From Deltaproteobacteria bacterium (lineage in GTDB: Bacteria; Myxococcota_A; Polyangia; HGW-17; SLPX01): a stretch of 5,786 bases of DNA. The translations under genes were made by a program, and so were the position numbers. Position 1 is the first letter of the stretch. Each line of letters begins with the position of its first letter. The notes beneath the pieces were generated by a model. It saw nothing but the letters and a program-made list of their open reading frames with translations, ran no database searches and was not told the DNA's origin. Below are positions 1 through 5,262 of this stretch, in pieces. Where the stretch lies: assembly GCA_011390535.1 (NCBI GenBank), contig JAABSF010000201.1, forward strand, positions 1-5,786, read 5' to 3'.

Positions 1-12
1 ACATTGATAAGG

Positions 13-29
13 AGTGTCAGGTACCTTTT
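13..29. repeat. Diverged copy of the AGTGCCAGGCACCTTTT palindrome
   Basis: These 17 nt match the copy at 990-1006 at 15 positions; the two differences are transitions in the palindromic arms. The copy covers the last codons and the TGA of the small partner gene on the minus strand, so the stop codon is supplied by the repeat. Confidence 0.55.
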
Positions 30-193
30 CTTTGGGAAGCCTTTGTTGTGGCTCTTCTGTCCACCAATTTGCACTCCCTTTTTTTTTGGCGTATTTGGAG
101 GTCGGCCACAATTGCAGCAAGATTGTAGTGGTGCTTTTCAGCGTATGCGTCTCGATTTCGCCAGACTTCGGCTATGATCTCATCTTTTTGCAT
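17..193 (-). CDS. Small protein paired with a PIN toxin (putative antitoxin)
   Basis: A 58-residue acidic-to-basic protein with no membrane segment or signal peptide. Residues 1-33 (MQKDEIIAEVWRNRDAYAEK and onward through NLAAIVADLQ) match, from memory, the short conserved proteins encoded directly after VapC-like PIN genes of the ExE/D-TSI type. Their usual pattern is D-x-I-I-x-E-V-x-x-x-R-x-x-Y-A, then Y-(N/D)-L-x-A-I-x-x-D-L. I infer that it is the cognate antitoxin or accessory partner of the PIN protein. The start at 193 is chosen because a strong AGGAGG lies 9 nt upstream; the frame stays open to 259, but that extension lies within the PIN gene and has no comparable site. The start overlaps the PIN gene's end by 14 bp, so translation is probably coupled. 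The last residues (QRKGT) and the stop fall in a copy of the intergenic palindrome, so the native C-terminus may have been replaced. Confidence 0.72.
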   Translation of the reverse strand: MQKDEIIAEVWRNRDAYAEKHHYNLAAIVADLQIRQKKRECKLVDRRATTKASQRKGT

Positions 194-674
194 TGTCTTT
201 GTCCTCCTGAAGAAGTTCCATAGGCGTACAGATTTCTGGATAAGAATAGCCGGCGGCAACGCATATGGAACGAATGATTGGTTTTTTCACAGCATTATCG
301 ATATGTCGAAAATTCCAGGTGAGGAGCAAATCAATTCGATGCACGGCTGCGACTGCAACATGCAATGCATCAGCTTCAGCACCATGGGGAAATCCACCTC
401 TCGATATTAACTGTTCGGCAAACTCTTCAACTTCTCCGTCAATGGACAGTTCCGCGATTCCCTGTAACGCTTCAAGCCTTCGAGCCGCTGCTTCGGGATC
501 TCCTGCCGATACTTCCACAATGACCAACTCAGAAATGAAAAGATCATAATCAGGCCGTACATCCTCCCACCACTGACTCGTGATCTGCTGCCAAGCGACC
601 GCTCGAACATCGCGGCTTGGCCTTGCTGTCAAATAACTTGCAATAGAAGTCTCGATATAAACGCTTTTTGCCAT
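180..674 (-). CDS. VapC-like PIN-domain ribonuclease (toxin)
   Basis: A 164-residue single PIN domain, close to full length for the family. PIN proteins are metal-dependent ribonucleases; in VapC systems they cleave specific RNAs and are restrained by a partner protein. Visible motifs are VYIETSIASYL at 5-15, with E8 replacing the usual first Asp as in the ExTSI subgroup; the middle acidic site near E49/E54 (ISELVIVEVSAGD); and EADALHVAVAAVHRIDLLLT at 100-119, with E100/D102. TWNFRHIDN follows at 119-127, where N121 and D126 occupy the last active-site region. Hence the catalytic set looks intact. The ATG at 674 starts right at the conserved beta strand, and AAAGGA lies about 10 nt upstream. 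The toxin gene comes first and its small partner second, the reverse of classical vapBC. No antitoxin gene with a recognisable DNA-binding fold is visible upstream, where a long repeat-rich gap lies. Target RNA and actual toxicity cannot be told from sequence. Confidence 0.88.
   Translation of the reverse strand: MAKSVYIETSIASYLTARPSRDVRAVAWQQITSQWWEDVRPDYDLFISELVIVEVSAGDPEAAARRLEALQGIAELSIDGEVEEFAEQLISRGGFPHGAEADALHVAVAAVHRIDLLLTWNFRHIDNAVKKPIIRSICVAAGYSYPEICTPMELLQEDKDNAKR
203..208 (-). promoter_or_regulatory. Shine-Dalgarno of the small partner gene
   Basis: AGGAGG on the minus strand, 9 nt before the ATG at 193-191 and inside the 3' end of the PIN gene. It decides the start of the partner gene and implies translation from a shared mRNA. 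Confidence 0.75.
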
Positions 675-745
675 ATTATTGGGTTCCTTTTACTATGGTG
701 CAAATTGTCCCATTCGTGCTGACTTGATGTTCGCACAGCCTGCTT

Positions 746-784
746 GAGGGCTTTTGCAGAGCGACCGCGTAGCAAAAGTCCCTC
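746..784. repeat. Imperfect 12-bp inverted repeat (hairpin)
   Basis: GAGGGCTTTTGC (746-757) is followed, after a 14-nt spacer, by its reverse complement GCAAAAG-T-CCCTC (772-784), interrupted by one unpaired T at 779. All 12 pairs are Watson-Crick. There is no clean T tract directly after either side, so it is not a standard intrinsic terminator. It lies about 70 bp upstream of the PIN gene start and could be an operator, an mRNA leader structure or another intergenic repeat family. Confidence 0.6.
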
Positions 785-899
785 TCAAAACCGTCTTTCC
801 TCTTTTTCCCTTATCCGATAAAGATAGTCCAGCAAGATTTTGACCACCTTCAAAAACATGCTTTTTTGTCTTGTTGGTTATCGATAGTTCCAAAAGCCT

Positions 900-927
900 A
901 AATACGCAGTGGTTGGCACCTTTTGGG
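900..927. repeat. 28-nt direct repeat, copy A
   Basis: The sequence begins AAATACGCAGTG and ends GGCACCTTTTGGG. It matches copy B (982-1009) at 25 of 28 positions, the three differences falling in the central part, where copy A has GGTT instead of GCCA and so loses the palindrome. Confidence 0.85.
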
Positions 928-981
928 TGAAATCTTTTCAATATCTGGTGTAAATATTTGTAATCATTGAGTTTAAAACCC

Positions 982-1009
982 AAATACGCAGTGCCAGGCA
1001 CCTTTTGGG
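982..1009. repeat. 28-nt direct repeat, copy B, with GTGCC-A-GGCAC palindrome
   Basis: Same unit as copy A, but it carries a perfect GTGCC-A-GGCAC palindrome (991-1001). From memory, GGTGCCTGGCACC-type palindromes next to CTTTTGGG are common intergenic elements in environmental proteobacteria, often near REP-associated tyrosine transposase genes. No such transposase is visible in this window, so that link is an inference. Confidence 0.85.
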
Positions 1010-1049
1010 AGGCACCTTTTGGGGGGCACCTTTTGGGGTGGCACCTTTA
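997..1049. repeat. Tandem array of GGCACCTTTTGGGG units
   Basis: GGCACCTTT recurs at 997, 1011, 1025 and 1040, giving periods of 14, 14 and 15 nt; the last unit is degraded to GGCACCTTTAG. The array continues directly out of copy B, as if the right end of the 28-nt repeat had been duplicated by slippage. Confidence 0.9.
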
Positions 1050-1061
1050 GTTTTGTTTCAC

Positions 1062-1089
1062 TTGAAAAACCGTAGAAATGTTCCATAAA
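1062..1089 (+). promoter_or_regulatory. Candidate sigma-70 promoter for the nucleotidase gene
   Basis: TTGAAA (1062-1067; 5 of 6 to consensus) and CATAAA (1084-1089; 4 of 6) are separated by 16 nt, just after the tandem array. A start point near 1096 would leave a leader of about 50 nt. It rests on consensus matching by eye only. Confidence 0.35.
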
Positions 1090-1143
1090 CTTCGTGAGCA
1101 GATTATTGAGTTTTTGAAGAGTGAACATCCGAGATGAGAATTA

Positions 1144-2799
1144 ATGAGACCTGAACGAGAAAAACTGATTATGAAGTTCAAACACCATCTCGCCTTACTA
1201 CCCCTTCATGTAGTCTTTTTCGTTTTCGCCGTTGCCACGCTCTCTTTGACAGGGAGCTGCAAAACCGGTTTTTCCAATGAGAACCCCAATAAGCCAAGAA
1301 AGGAAAGCGCATCCGCACCATCTTCGGAGAGCGCCGGCGCTGATGCGGATTTCACAGACATAACAGTGTTTCATACCTCCGATGAGCACGGCTGGTTGCA
1401 GCCCACCGTCCCGCCGGGAGACGACAAAATCCGTGGGGGCGCAGCAAACTTTTTGAGCTGGATAGTTGAAAAAGAAGGCTTCGCTCCCGGGTCGTTTCTC
1501 CTTTTATCCTCTGGAGACAACTGGACCGGACCGGCGGTATCTACCTGGTTCGAAGGGCGTCCCATGGTAGAGGTGTTCAATTTAATGGGCTATGATGGAG
1601 TGGCGATAGGGAATCACGAGTTTGATTTCGGGCGCGCCGTGATGATTCAACGTTTCGATGAATCAATCGCACCTTTTTTGGGAGCCAACATCGTGGAGGC
1701 CGGAACCGGGAGGCCTGCTTTTTTCGCGGCACCGTACGTTATCCGAAGGTTTAAATCGGTGAACGTCGGTATCATCGGGCTTGCTAATATTGATACTCGA
1801 ACAGGGAGCCATCCTCTCTTCTCAATGGATCTCGATTTCAAAGGCTACGCCGAAACCTTGAACCGTTATGTTCCCGAGTTGCGAAACAACGGCGCAGATG
1901 TGGTCGTCGTTTTGGCTCACGAGTGCCGGAAGCCTTTGGCCGAAGCTTTGTTAAAAATCAATGTCAAGGTCGACGCAGTATTCGGAGCTCACTGTCACGA
2001 TCTCTCTGCCGGCCGCGTGGCCGGGGTTCCGCTCATAGAGAGCGGTTGGGGGATGCGCAGTTATTCAAAGCTGACATTGAGATATGATCACCTGACACAT
2101 TCCGTCGTAGACGCAATCACCGAGTTGGTGAAGGTAGAGTACCCTAAGGATGGCAAGAATCCGGTGACCCCCGATCCGGACGTGAGTGAAGTCGTCCAAA
2201 GCTGGCGAGAAAAAACAGGACATTTCACTCGAGAAGTTGTGGGCTACACAAAAACAGGGATTGTAAAAGCGAGCTGGGCGATGGCCAACTGGGTCACTGA
2301 CGCTTGGCTTAGAGCTTTCCCTGAGGCTGACGGCGTGATCGCCGTTTTCGGCGGAATGAGACAGTCCATAGGCACTGGCCCAATCAAAATGGGGGACATC
2401 TTCGGCATGTTGCCTTTCGAGAATTCCCTTGTGATAGTGACCCTCAGTGGTGCGGAATTGTACAAAGTGCTCTCCTTTGCCACCACAAGCTGTGAGCTGA
2501 GAAAAAGATGCTACCCTGCGTTGGGAGGGATGAGCTTCAATATCTCGCCCCAAGAACCGGAGATCAAGTTCTCCAACGGCAGAGAGTTTTCAATGCACGA
2601 AGAGTACACGATAGTTGTTTCGGATTTCATGTATTTTGGGGGCAGCAACTATCCCATCCGCCAGGGTCCGGACGCAGATCTAACAGGCGTTAACTGGCGG
2701 GACCCTGTAGTTGAATGGACAAGAAACATCAACTCCAACAAAAATGAGCCGCTCGAGAGTTTTCTGGACCCTACCCCGCGCATCCAGCCTGAACCTTAG
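1144..2799 (+). CDS. Exported 5'-nucleotidase / metallophosphatase lipoprotein (UshA family)
   Basis: 551 residues with the two-domain build of UshA-type 5'-nucleotidases, which hydrolyse extracytoplasmic nucleotides or related phosphoesters for nucleoside and phosphate recovery. Residues 11-38 form a signal peptide (K/H-rich start, hydrophobic 16-35) ending LTGSC. C39 is the likely lipidated cysteine, although Thr at -3 is unusual for a lipobox. A polar tether (43-68) follows. The metallophosphatase core shows FHTSDEHG (76-83; D80, H82), SSGDNW (D125), GNHEFD (156-161; N157 with the H158/D161 dyad), LAHE (H259) and GAHCHD (H283, H285), so the metal site looks complete. The C-terminal nucleotide-binding domain (about 366-505) shows GDIFGMLPFEN (F425) and DFMYFGGSNYP (494-504). 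The usual NGGGIR loop reads FGGMR (402-406), which may alter substrate choice. The start is uncertain: M10 (1171) gives a cleaner signal peptide, and neither site has a strong ribosome-binding sequence. The next gene lies 219 bp away, so it is probably transcribed alone. Confidence 0.92.
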   Translation: MRPEREKLIMKFKHHLALLPLHVVFFVFAVATLSLTGSCKTGFSNENPNKPRKESASAPSSESAGADADFTDITVFHTSDEHGWLQPTVPPGDDKIRGGAANFLSWIVEKEGFAPGSFLLLSSGDNWTGPAVSTWFEGRPMVEVFNLMGYDGVAIGNHEFDFGRAVMIQRFDESIAPFLGANIVEAGTGRPAFFAAPYVIRRFKSVNVGIIGLANIDTRTGSHPLFSMDLDFKGYAETLNRYVPELRNNGADVVVVLAHECRKPLAEALLKINVKVDAVFGAHCHDLSAGRVAGVPLIESGWGMRSYSKLTLRYDHLTHSVVDAITELVKVEYPKDGKNPVTPDPDVSEVVQSWREKTGHFTREVVGYTKTGIVKASWAMANWVTDAWLRAFPEADGVIAVFGGMRQSIGTGPIKMGDIFGMLPFENSLVIVTLSGAELYKVLSFATTSCELRKRCYPALGGMSFNISPQEPEIKFSNGREFSMHEEYTIVVSDFMYFGGSNYPIRQGPDADLTGVNWRDPVVEWTRNINSNKNEPLESFLDPTPRIQPEP

Positions 2800-2930
2800 C
2801 CTTAGCTACGCATCCCGGTCATGCATCCAATCAAAAACAACTAATCCAATCGTCTGGAAAATTAGCACTTTACTGCGCAGTCAATTTTTCCCGTTGTTTT
2901 TGGAAACTTTTTTCAGCTCTCAAAAAAATA

Positions 2931-2959
2931 TTGATTCTTGCATCTGTTCATGTTATAGA
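2931..2959 (+). promoter_or_regulatory. Candidate extended -10 promoter for the DsrE2 gene
   Basis: TTGATT (2931-2936) and TATAGA (2954-2959) are 17 nt apart, with TG at 2951-2952 in the extended -10 position. The site lies in an AT-rich stretch 60-90 bp before the gene, where a promoter is expected. The rest of the 2800-3018 gap shows no gene and no clear terminator for the nucleotidase. Confidence 0.42.
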
Positions 2960-3007
2960 TATTTAGATCTTTCTCAATTTCTAACTTTCATGTACTCTAA
3001 TGAGCAC

Positions 3008-3013
3008 AGGAGG
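3008..3013 (+). promoter_or_regulatory. Shine-Dalgarno of the DsrE2 gene
   Basis: AGGAGG lies 5 nt before the ATG at 3019. It fixes that start and retains the N-terminal coiled coil in the product. Confidence 0.85.
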
Positions 3014-3018
3014 ATTTC

Positions 3019-3630
3019 ATGGCGCTGGCAGAAGTAAAAAACTCAACTGATCAAGAACCCTCAAATAATGGCTCCGTCCCCGGAGCTTCGACTTCTTTGG
3101 AAGCCCGGATTGAAGCGCTTGAAGAACAACTTGAAGATATAAAACTGGATTTGGCCGAGGATATGTTGACCATCGGAGTCATCAGCGGTGATCTGGACCG
3201 GATTATCGCCGCTTTTGTCATAGCGCTGGGAGCAGCAGCCTATGATATGGAGGTTAACATGTTTTTCACCTTCTGGGGCACCGCAGCGCTGAGAGATCCG
3301 AAAAAGAAGGCGAAAAAAAAGTTCATGGAAAAGATGTTCGGGTGGATGATGCCCAAGGGCTCAAAGAAGCTCCCTCTGTCTAATATGAACATGGCCGGCG
3401 TGGGGCCCAAAATGATCAGAAGCCTGATGAAAAAACATGGTGTCACCTCACTGGAAGACATGATCAAAGAAGCCGGTGAACTCGGGGTGAAGATCTATAT
3501 ATGTGAGATGTCGATGGAGTTGATGGGGTTCAAACGAAAAGAGATGATAGATTATCCCAATTTGGAATATTGTGGAGTGGGCACATACATGGGGCTGGCC
3601 TCTCAATCAAAGCAGTCCTTTTTCCTTTAA
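3019..3630 (+). CDS. DsrE2-like sulfur-carrier protein (DsrE/DsrF/DrsH-like family)
   Basis: 203 residues. The N-terminus (1-25) is polar and disordered-looking, and 26-48 (SLEARIEALEEQLEDIKLDL) form a coiled coil, likely for oligomerisation. The DsrE2 domain runs from 50 to the end. Recognisable parts are LTIGVISGDLDRIIAAFVIA (50-69), the hydrophobic MFFTFWGTAAL (81-91), a basic linker, LSNMNMAGVGPKMI (120-133), and YICEMSMELMG (160-170). C162 sits where DsrE2 proteins carry the persulfide-bearing cysteine. Family members pass sulfane sulfur between carriers such as TusA and rhodaneses in sulfur oxidisers and reducers, and many associate with the membrane through the hydrophobic segment. No TusA, rhodanese or dsr gene adjoins it here, so its partner must be elsewhere. 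C185 is a second cysteine where I would expect Gly. Start choice is secure owing to AGGAGG 5 nt upstream. The next gene converges from the other strand. Confidence 0.9.
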   Translation: MALAEVKNSTDQEPSNNGSVPGASTSLEARIEALEEQLEDIKLDLAEDMLTIGVISGDLDRIIAAFVIALGAAAYDMEVNMFFTFWGTAALRDPKKKAKKKFMEKMFGWMMPKGSKKLPLSNMNMAGVGPKMIRSLMKKHGVTSLEDMIKEAGELGVKIYICEMSMELMGFKRKEMIDYPNLEYCGVGTYMGLASQSKQSFFL

Positions 3631-3680
3631 GGGCCGACTCAAAATAACTTCTGGATTCATACACCGATCCATCCCGACCT

Positions 3681-3786
3681 GCTGCGTTAACTGCAGCGCG
3701 CCAAAAGGCGCGTCCTCGTTGTTGCGCCTGCAAAAAACCAGCACACTGGATTTTGTGCAGAAACGCGATGCTCGTCTGTTGACGCC
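3681..3786. repeat. Compound palindromic element, possible small cruciform
   Basis: GCGTTAAC (3684-3691) pairs with GTTGACGC (3778-3785) to give an 8-bp closing stem with one G-T wobble. Inside are CGCGCC-AAAA-GGCGCG (3697-3712) and a longer hairpin (3728-3760) with loop CACA, one A-A mismatch and one unpaired G. Alternative local pairing GCTGC (3681-3685) with GCAGC (3693-3697) is also possible. Each inner hairpin is followed by a similar segment: TCCTCGTTGTTGCGCC (3713-3728) and TGCTCGTCTGTTGACGCC (3769-3786). Neither hairpin is followed by a T tract. I read it as a dispersed intergenic repeat between convergent genes; it may also slow transcription from both sides. Confidence 0.7.
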
Positions 3787-3819
3787 TTTCCCTCCACGCC
3801 GACTCGACAAGAAAAGAAA

Positions 3820-4968
3820 TCAAAAAAAGGAACCTGCCCATAGATTATCCAAGAAAGTAGTGTAGTGCAGCACCAGAATACCATCCTGGGTTTTCCTGTC
3901 ATGGGTATCCATGGAGACCAGGACCATTTTCTTCACCTCAGGGTGCTCTTTTTTTAACTCACGTAAACCTCTCAGGTGCCGGTTGTTAATTTTTACTGAG
4001 GCTTTTGCTTCAAGGGCACAGTCTATATGATTGACGATAAAATCTACTTCAACTCCGGTCGACAAACGCCAGTAGTAGAAATCCGCGTATGTCTCGCAAT
4101 AAGCGTTGTAACAGCATAGTTCGTGAAAGACCCAATTTTCAAATGCTTTCCCCATCAGTTCCGATTTAATCTGAAGCTCTCCTCTTTTTGCAAGAAAGTT
4201 TACCACCCCGACATCAAAAAAATAAAACTTCGGCGAGGTTATTATTCTTCGTTTTGGGCGTCTTCGATAAGCGGGAAGGAACCGCCCTAGCAAGGTGTCT
4301 GACAGGATTTCAAAGTACCCTTTGATGGTGGAGCTTGCCATGCCAATGTCCCGGGCGATGGTTGAATAGTTCAACACTTCTGTATCTGAGAGGGCCGCTA
4401 CATTCAGGAACTCGGAGAAATATGGAAGATTTCTCACTACACCTTCCGATGCGATTTCTTCTTTCAAGTATTGGGATATATATGAATTTAGCAGCCTTTT
4501 GGGCTGATCACTCTGATAAATTGGAGGGATACATCCATTATTGAGTAATCGCATAAAGTCCAGATCATCTCCAATTTCTTTTGCTGATAAACCATACAAT
4601 TCATATCTGACCCCTCTCCCGCCGAGTAGATTAGCATTACCTCTTTTTACTTTTCGAGCGCTGGACCCACACAATGCAAAACGAGTATCTTTGTTTTCAA
4701 TCAGCCAATGTACGATATCAAGAAGGAGGGGCAATTTTTGGACTTCATCAATTACCACAAAAGCCGGTTTTTTTAGTTCTACCTCATCAATCAACTGTTG
4801 GGGATCTGTGAGATATTTTCTGTATACATCGTAAAGAAGCAGGTCAATCCAAAATGCCTCAGGAAAAAATTGGTGCAATAAGGTAGATTTTCCCGCCTGT
4901 CTGGGCCCCCATAAAAAGAATGTCTGATCACGGGGCAATTGAAGCAAGCGCTTGTATTTTTTGTTCAT
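3820..4968 (-). CDS. AAA family ATPase with DUF4143 nuclease-like C-terminus
   Basis: 382 residues, usual length for this very common, poorly understood family. The N-terminal AAA domain has Walker A GPRQAGKST (21-29), Walker B AFVVIDEVQ (69-77; D74/E75) and a sensor-like LCGSSARK (99-106). A helical linker covers about 130-190, and a winged-helix-like segment lies around 195-235 (YSTIARDIGMASSTIKGYFE at 201-220). The C-terminal DUF4143 domain has a PD-(D/E)XK-like layout: GKAFENWVFHEL (273-284; E277), GVEVDF (305-310; D309) and ALEAK (318-322; E320, K322). Members are often found beside toxin-antitoxin and phage-defence genes, but no general function is established. The gene starts 102 bp after the decayed toxin ends and lacks a clear Shine-Dalgarno. 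A palindrome and a -10-like box sit just upstream, so it may be read from its own promoter. It ends 189 bp from the convergent DsrE2 gene. Confidence 0.9.
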   Translation of the reverse strand: MNKKYKRLLQLPRDQTFFLWGPRQAGKSTLLHQFFPEAFWIDLLLYDVYRKYLTDPQQLIDEVELKKPAFVVIDEVQKLPLLLDIVHWLIENKDTRFALCGSSARKVKRGNANLLGGRGVRYELYGLSAKEIGDDLDFMRLLNNGCIPPIYQSDQPKRLLNSYISQYLKEEIASEGVVRNLPYFSEFLNVAALSDTEVLNYSTIARDIGMASSTIKGYFEILSDTLLGRFLPAYRRRPKRRIITSPKFYFFDVGVVNFLAKRGELQIKSELMGKAFENWVFHELCCYNAYCETYADFYYWRLSTGVEVDFIVNHIDCALEAKASVKINNRHLRGLRELKKEHPEVKKMVLVSMDTHDRKTQDGILVLHYTTFLDNLWAGSFF

Positions 4969-4976
4969 AAAACTAA

Positions 4977-5007
4977 ATTATCATGTATTTTTAGTTTAGC
5001 AAACTAA
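4977..5007 (-). promoter_or_regulatory. Palindrome and -10-like box before the ATPase gene
   Basis: TTAGTTT-AGC-AAACTAA (4991-5007) is a perfect 7-bp inverted repeat with a 3-nt centre. A further half-site AAACTAA lies at 4970-4976, against the start codon. On the minus strand GATAAT (4982-4977; 5 of 6 to the -10 consensus) lies 8 nt before the ATG, with the palindrome covering the -35 region. This suggests an operator-controlled, possibly leaderless transcript; the palindrome itself is certain, its role is inferred. Confidence 0.45.
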
Positions 5008-5060
5008 TTAATCCAGAGCGATGGGCAATCCCGAATCGCTAAAGTCTTGTTGAACGTCTC

Positions 5061-5125
5061 GATGGATTGGTTATATCGGATTTGTCTGGTTTATCGGAGT
5101 CGGAGTTATCGAACTCAAAGGATTC
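5061..5125. repeat. Degenerate 9-nt periodic sequence
   Basis: On the plus strand, GGTTATATC (5069-5077), GGATTTGTC (5078-5086) and TGGTTTATC (5087-5095) are successive variants of one 9-nt unit, fading into GGAGTCGGA and GTTATCGAA. It occupies the place where the rest of the toxin gene should be. It looks like low-complexity intergenic sequence rather than coding DNA. Confidence 0.5.
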
Positions 5126-5262
5126 CGGAAGGTTCTGACAAGGTGGGAAAAGACCGAGGCGAGTTTTCCCTGAAGGTGAAGAGCATAAGCGCGGCCAAGC
5201 TCGTCCCCCTTCATGATGTGGGAAACAACATTGGTGTCTACGACAATCTTTCCCTCACTCAC
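5071..5262 (-). pseudogene. Truncated PIN-domain toxin (VapC family), N-terminal remnant
   Basis: The frame starts with GTG, 4 nt overlapping the end of the antitoxin gene (GTGA), which is the classical antitoxin-toxin junction. Residues 1-33 are typical VapC: IVVDTNVVSHIMKGD (6-20) with the first catalytic Asp at D9, then AYALHLQGK (25-33). After about residue 36 the similarity stops, and the frame continues as a Ser/Thr/Pro-rich tail (SSITPTPINQTNPI) to a TAA. The protein is 63 residues, whereas the family usually has about 130-140. The later acidic residues of the PIN site are absent, and the other minus-strand frames down to the ATPase start contain no lost PIN motifs. I therefore read it as a 3' deletion or replacement, not a single frameshift. 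It should have no nuclease activity. Confidence 0.78.

Larger units (their letters stand above)
675..1143. other. Gene-free, repeat-rich intergenic region
   Basis: This 469-bp stretch separates the divergent PIN operon and nucleotidase gene. Open frames across it show no recognisable domain, have no convincing ribosome site and run through the repeats, so I call no gene here. It contains an imperfect 12-bp inverted repeat (746-784), two long direct-repeat copies (900-927 and 982-1009), the short tandem array (997-1049) and a candidate promoter for the nucleotidase (1062-1089). The remaining sequence, about 790-895 and 930-980, is AT-rich with T runs and holds nothing I can name. Confidence 0.7.

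Noticed and set aside
693..1001. A 102-codon minus-strand open frame upstream of the PIN gene
   Set aside because: It runs through the 746-784 inverted repeat and both 28-nt repeat copies, has no recognisable domain and no ribosome site. The frame is probably open by chance.
997..1049. Possible CRISPR array
   Set aside because: The units are 14 nt and contiguous without spacers, and no cas gene is present.
1078..1137. A 19-codon open frame (MFHKLREQ...) ending just before the nucleotidase start
   Set aside because: There is no ribosome site, and the candidate promoter would start transcription after its ATG. It may be a leader peptide or gene remnant, but nothing supports a call.
3697..3760. 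Bidirectional intrinsic terminator between the convergent genes
   Set aside because: The stems are good, but neither hairpin is followed by a T tract on either strand.
3684..3786. Integron attC site, suggested by GTTAAC and GTTGAC at the ends of the folded element
   Set aside because: The outer boxes do not fit the GTTRRRY / RYYYAAC core sites, there is no integrase gene, and the two inner hairpins differ from attC architecture.
3530..3902. Several open frames on both strands across the convergent gap
   Set aside because: They read through the palindromic element and the 3' ends of the DsrE2 and ATPase genes; their composition is set by the repeat and no domain is visible.
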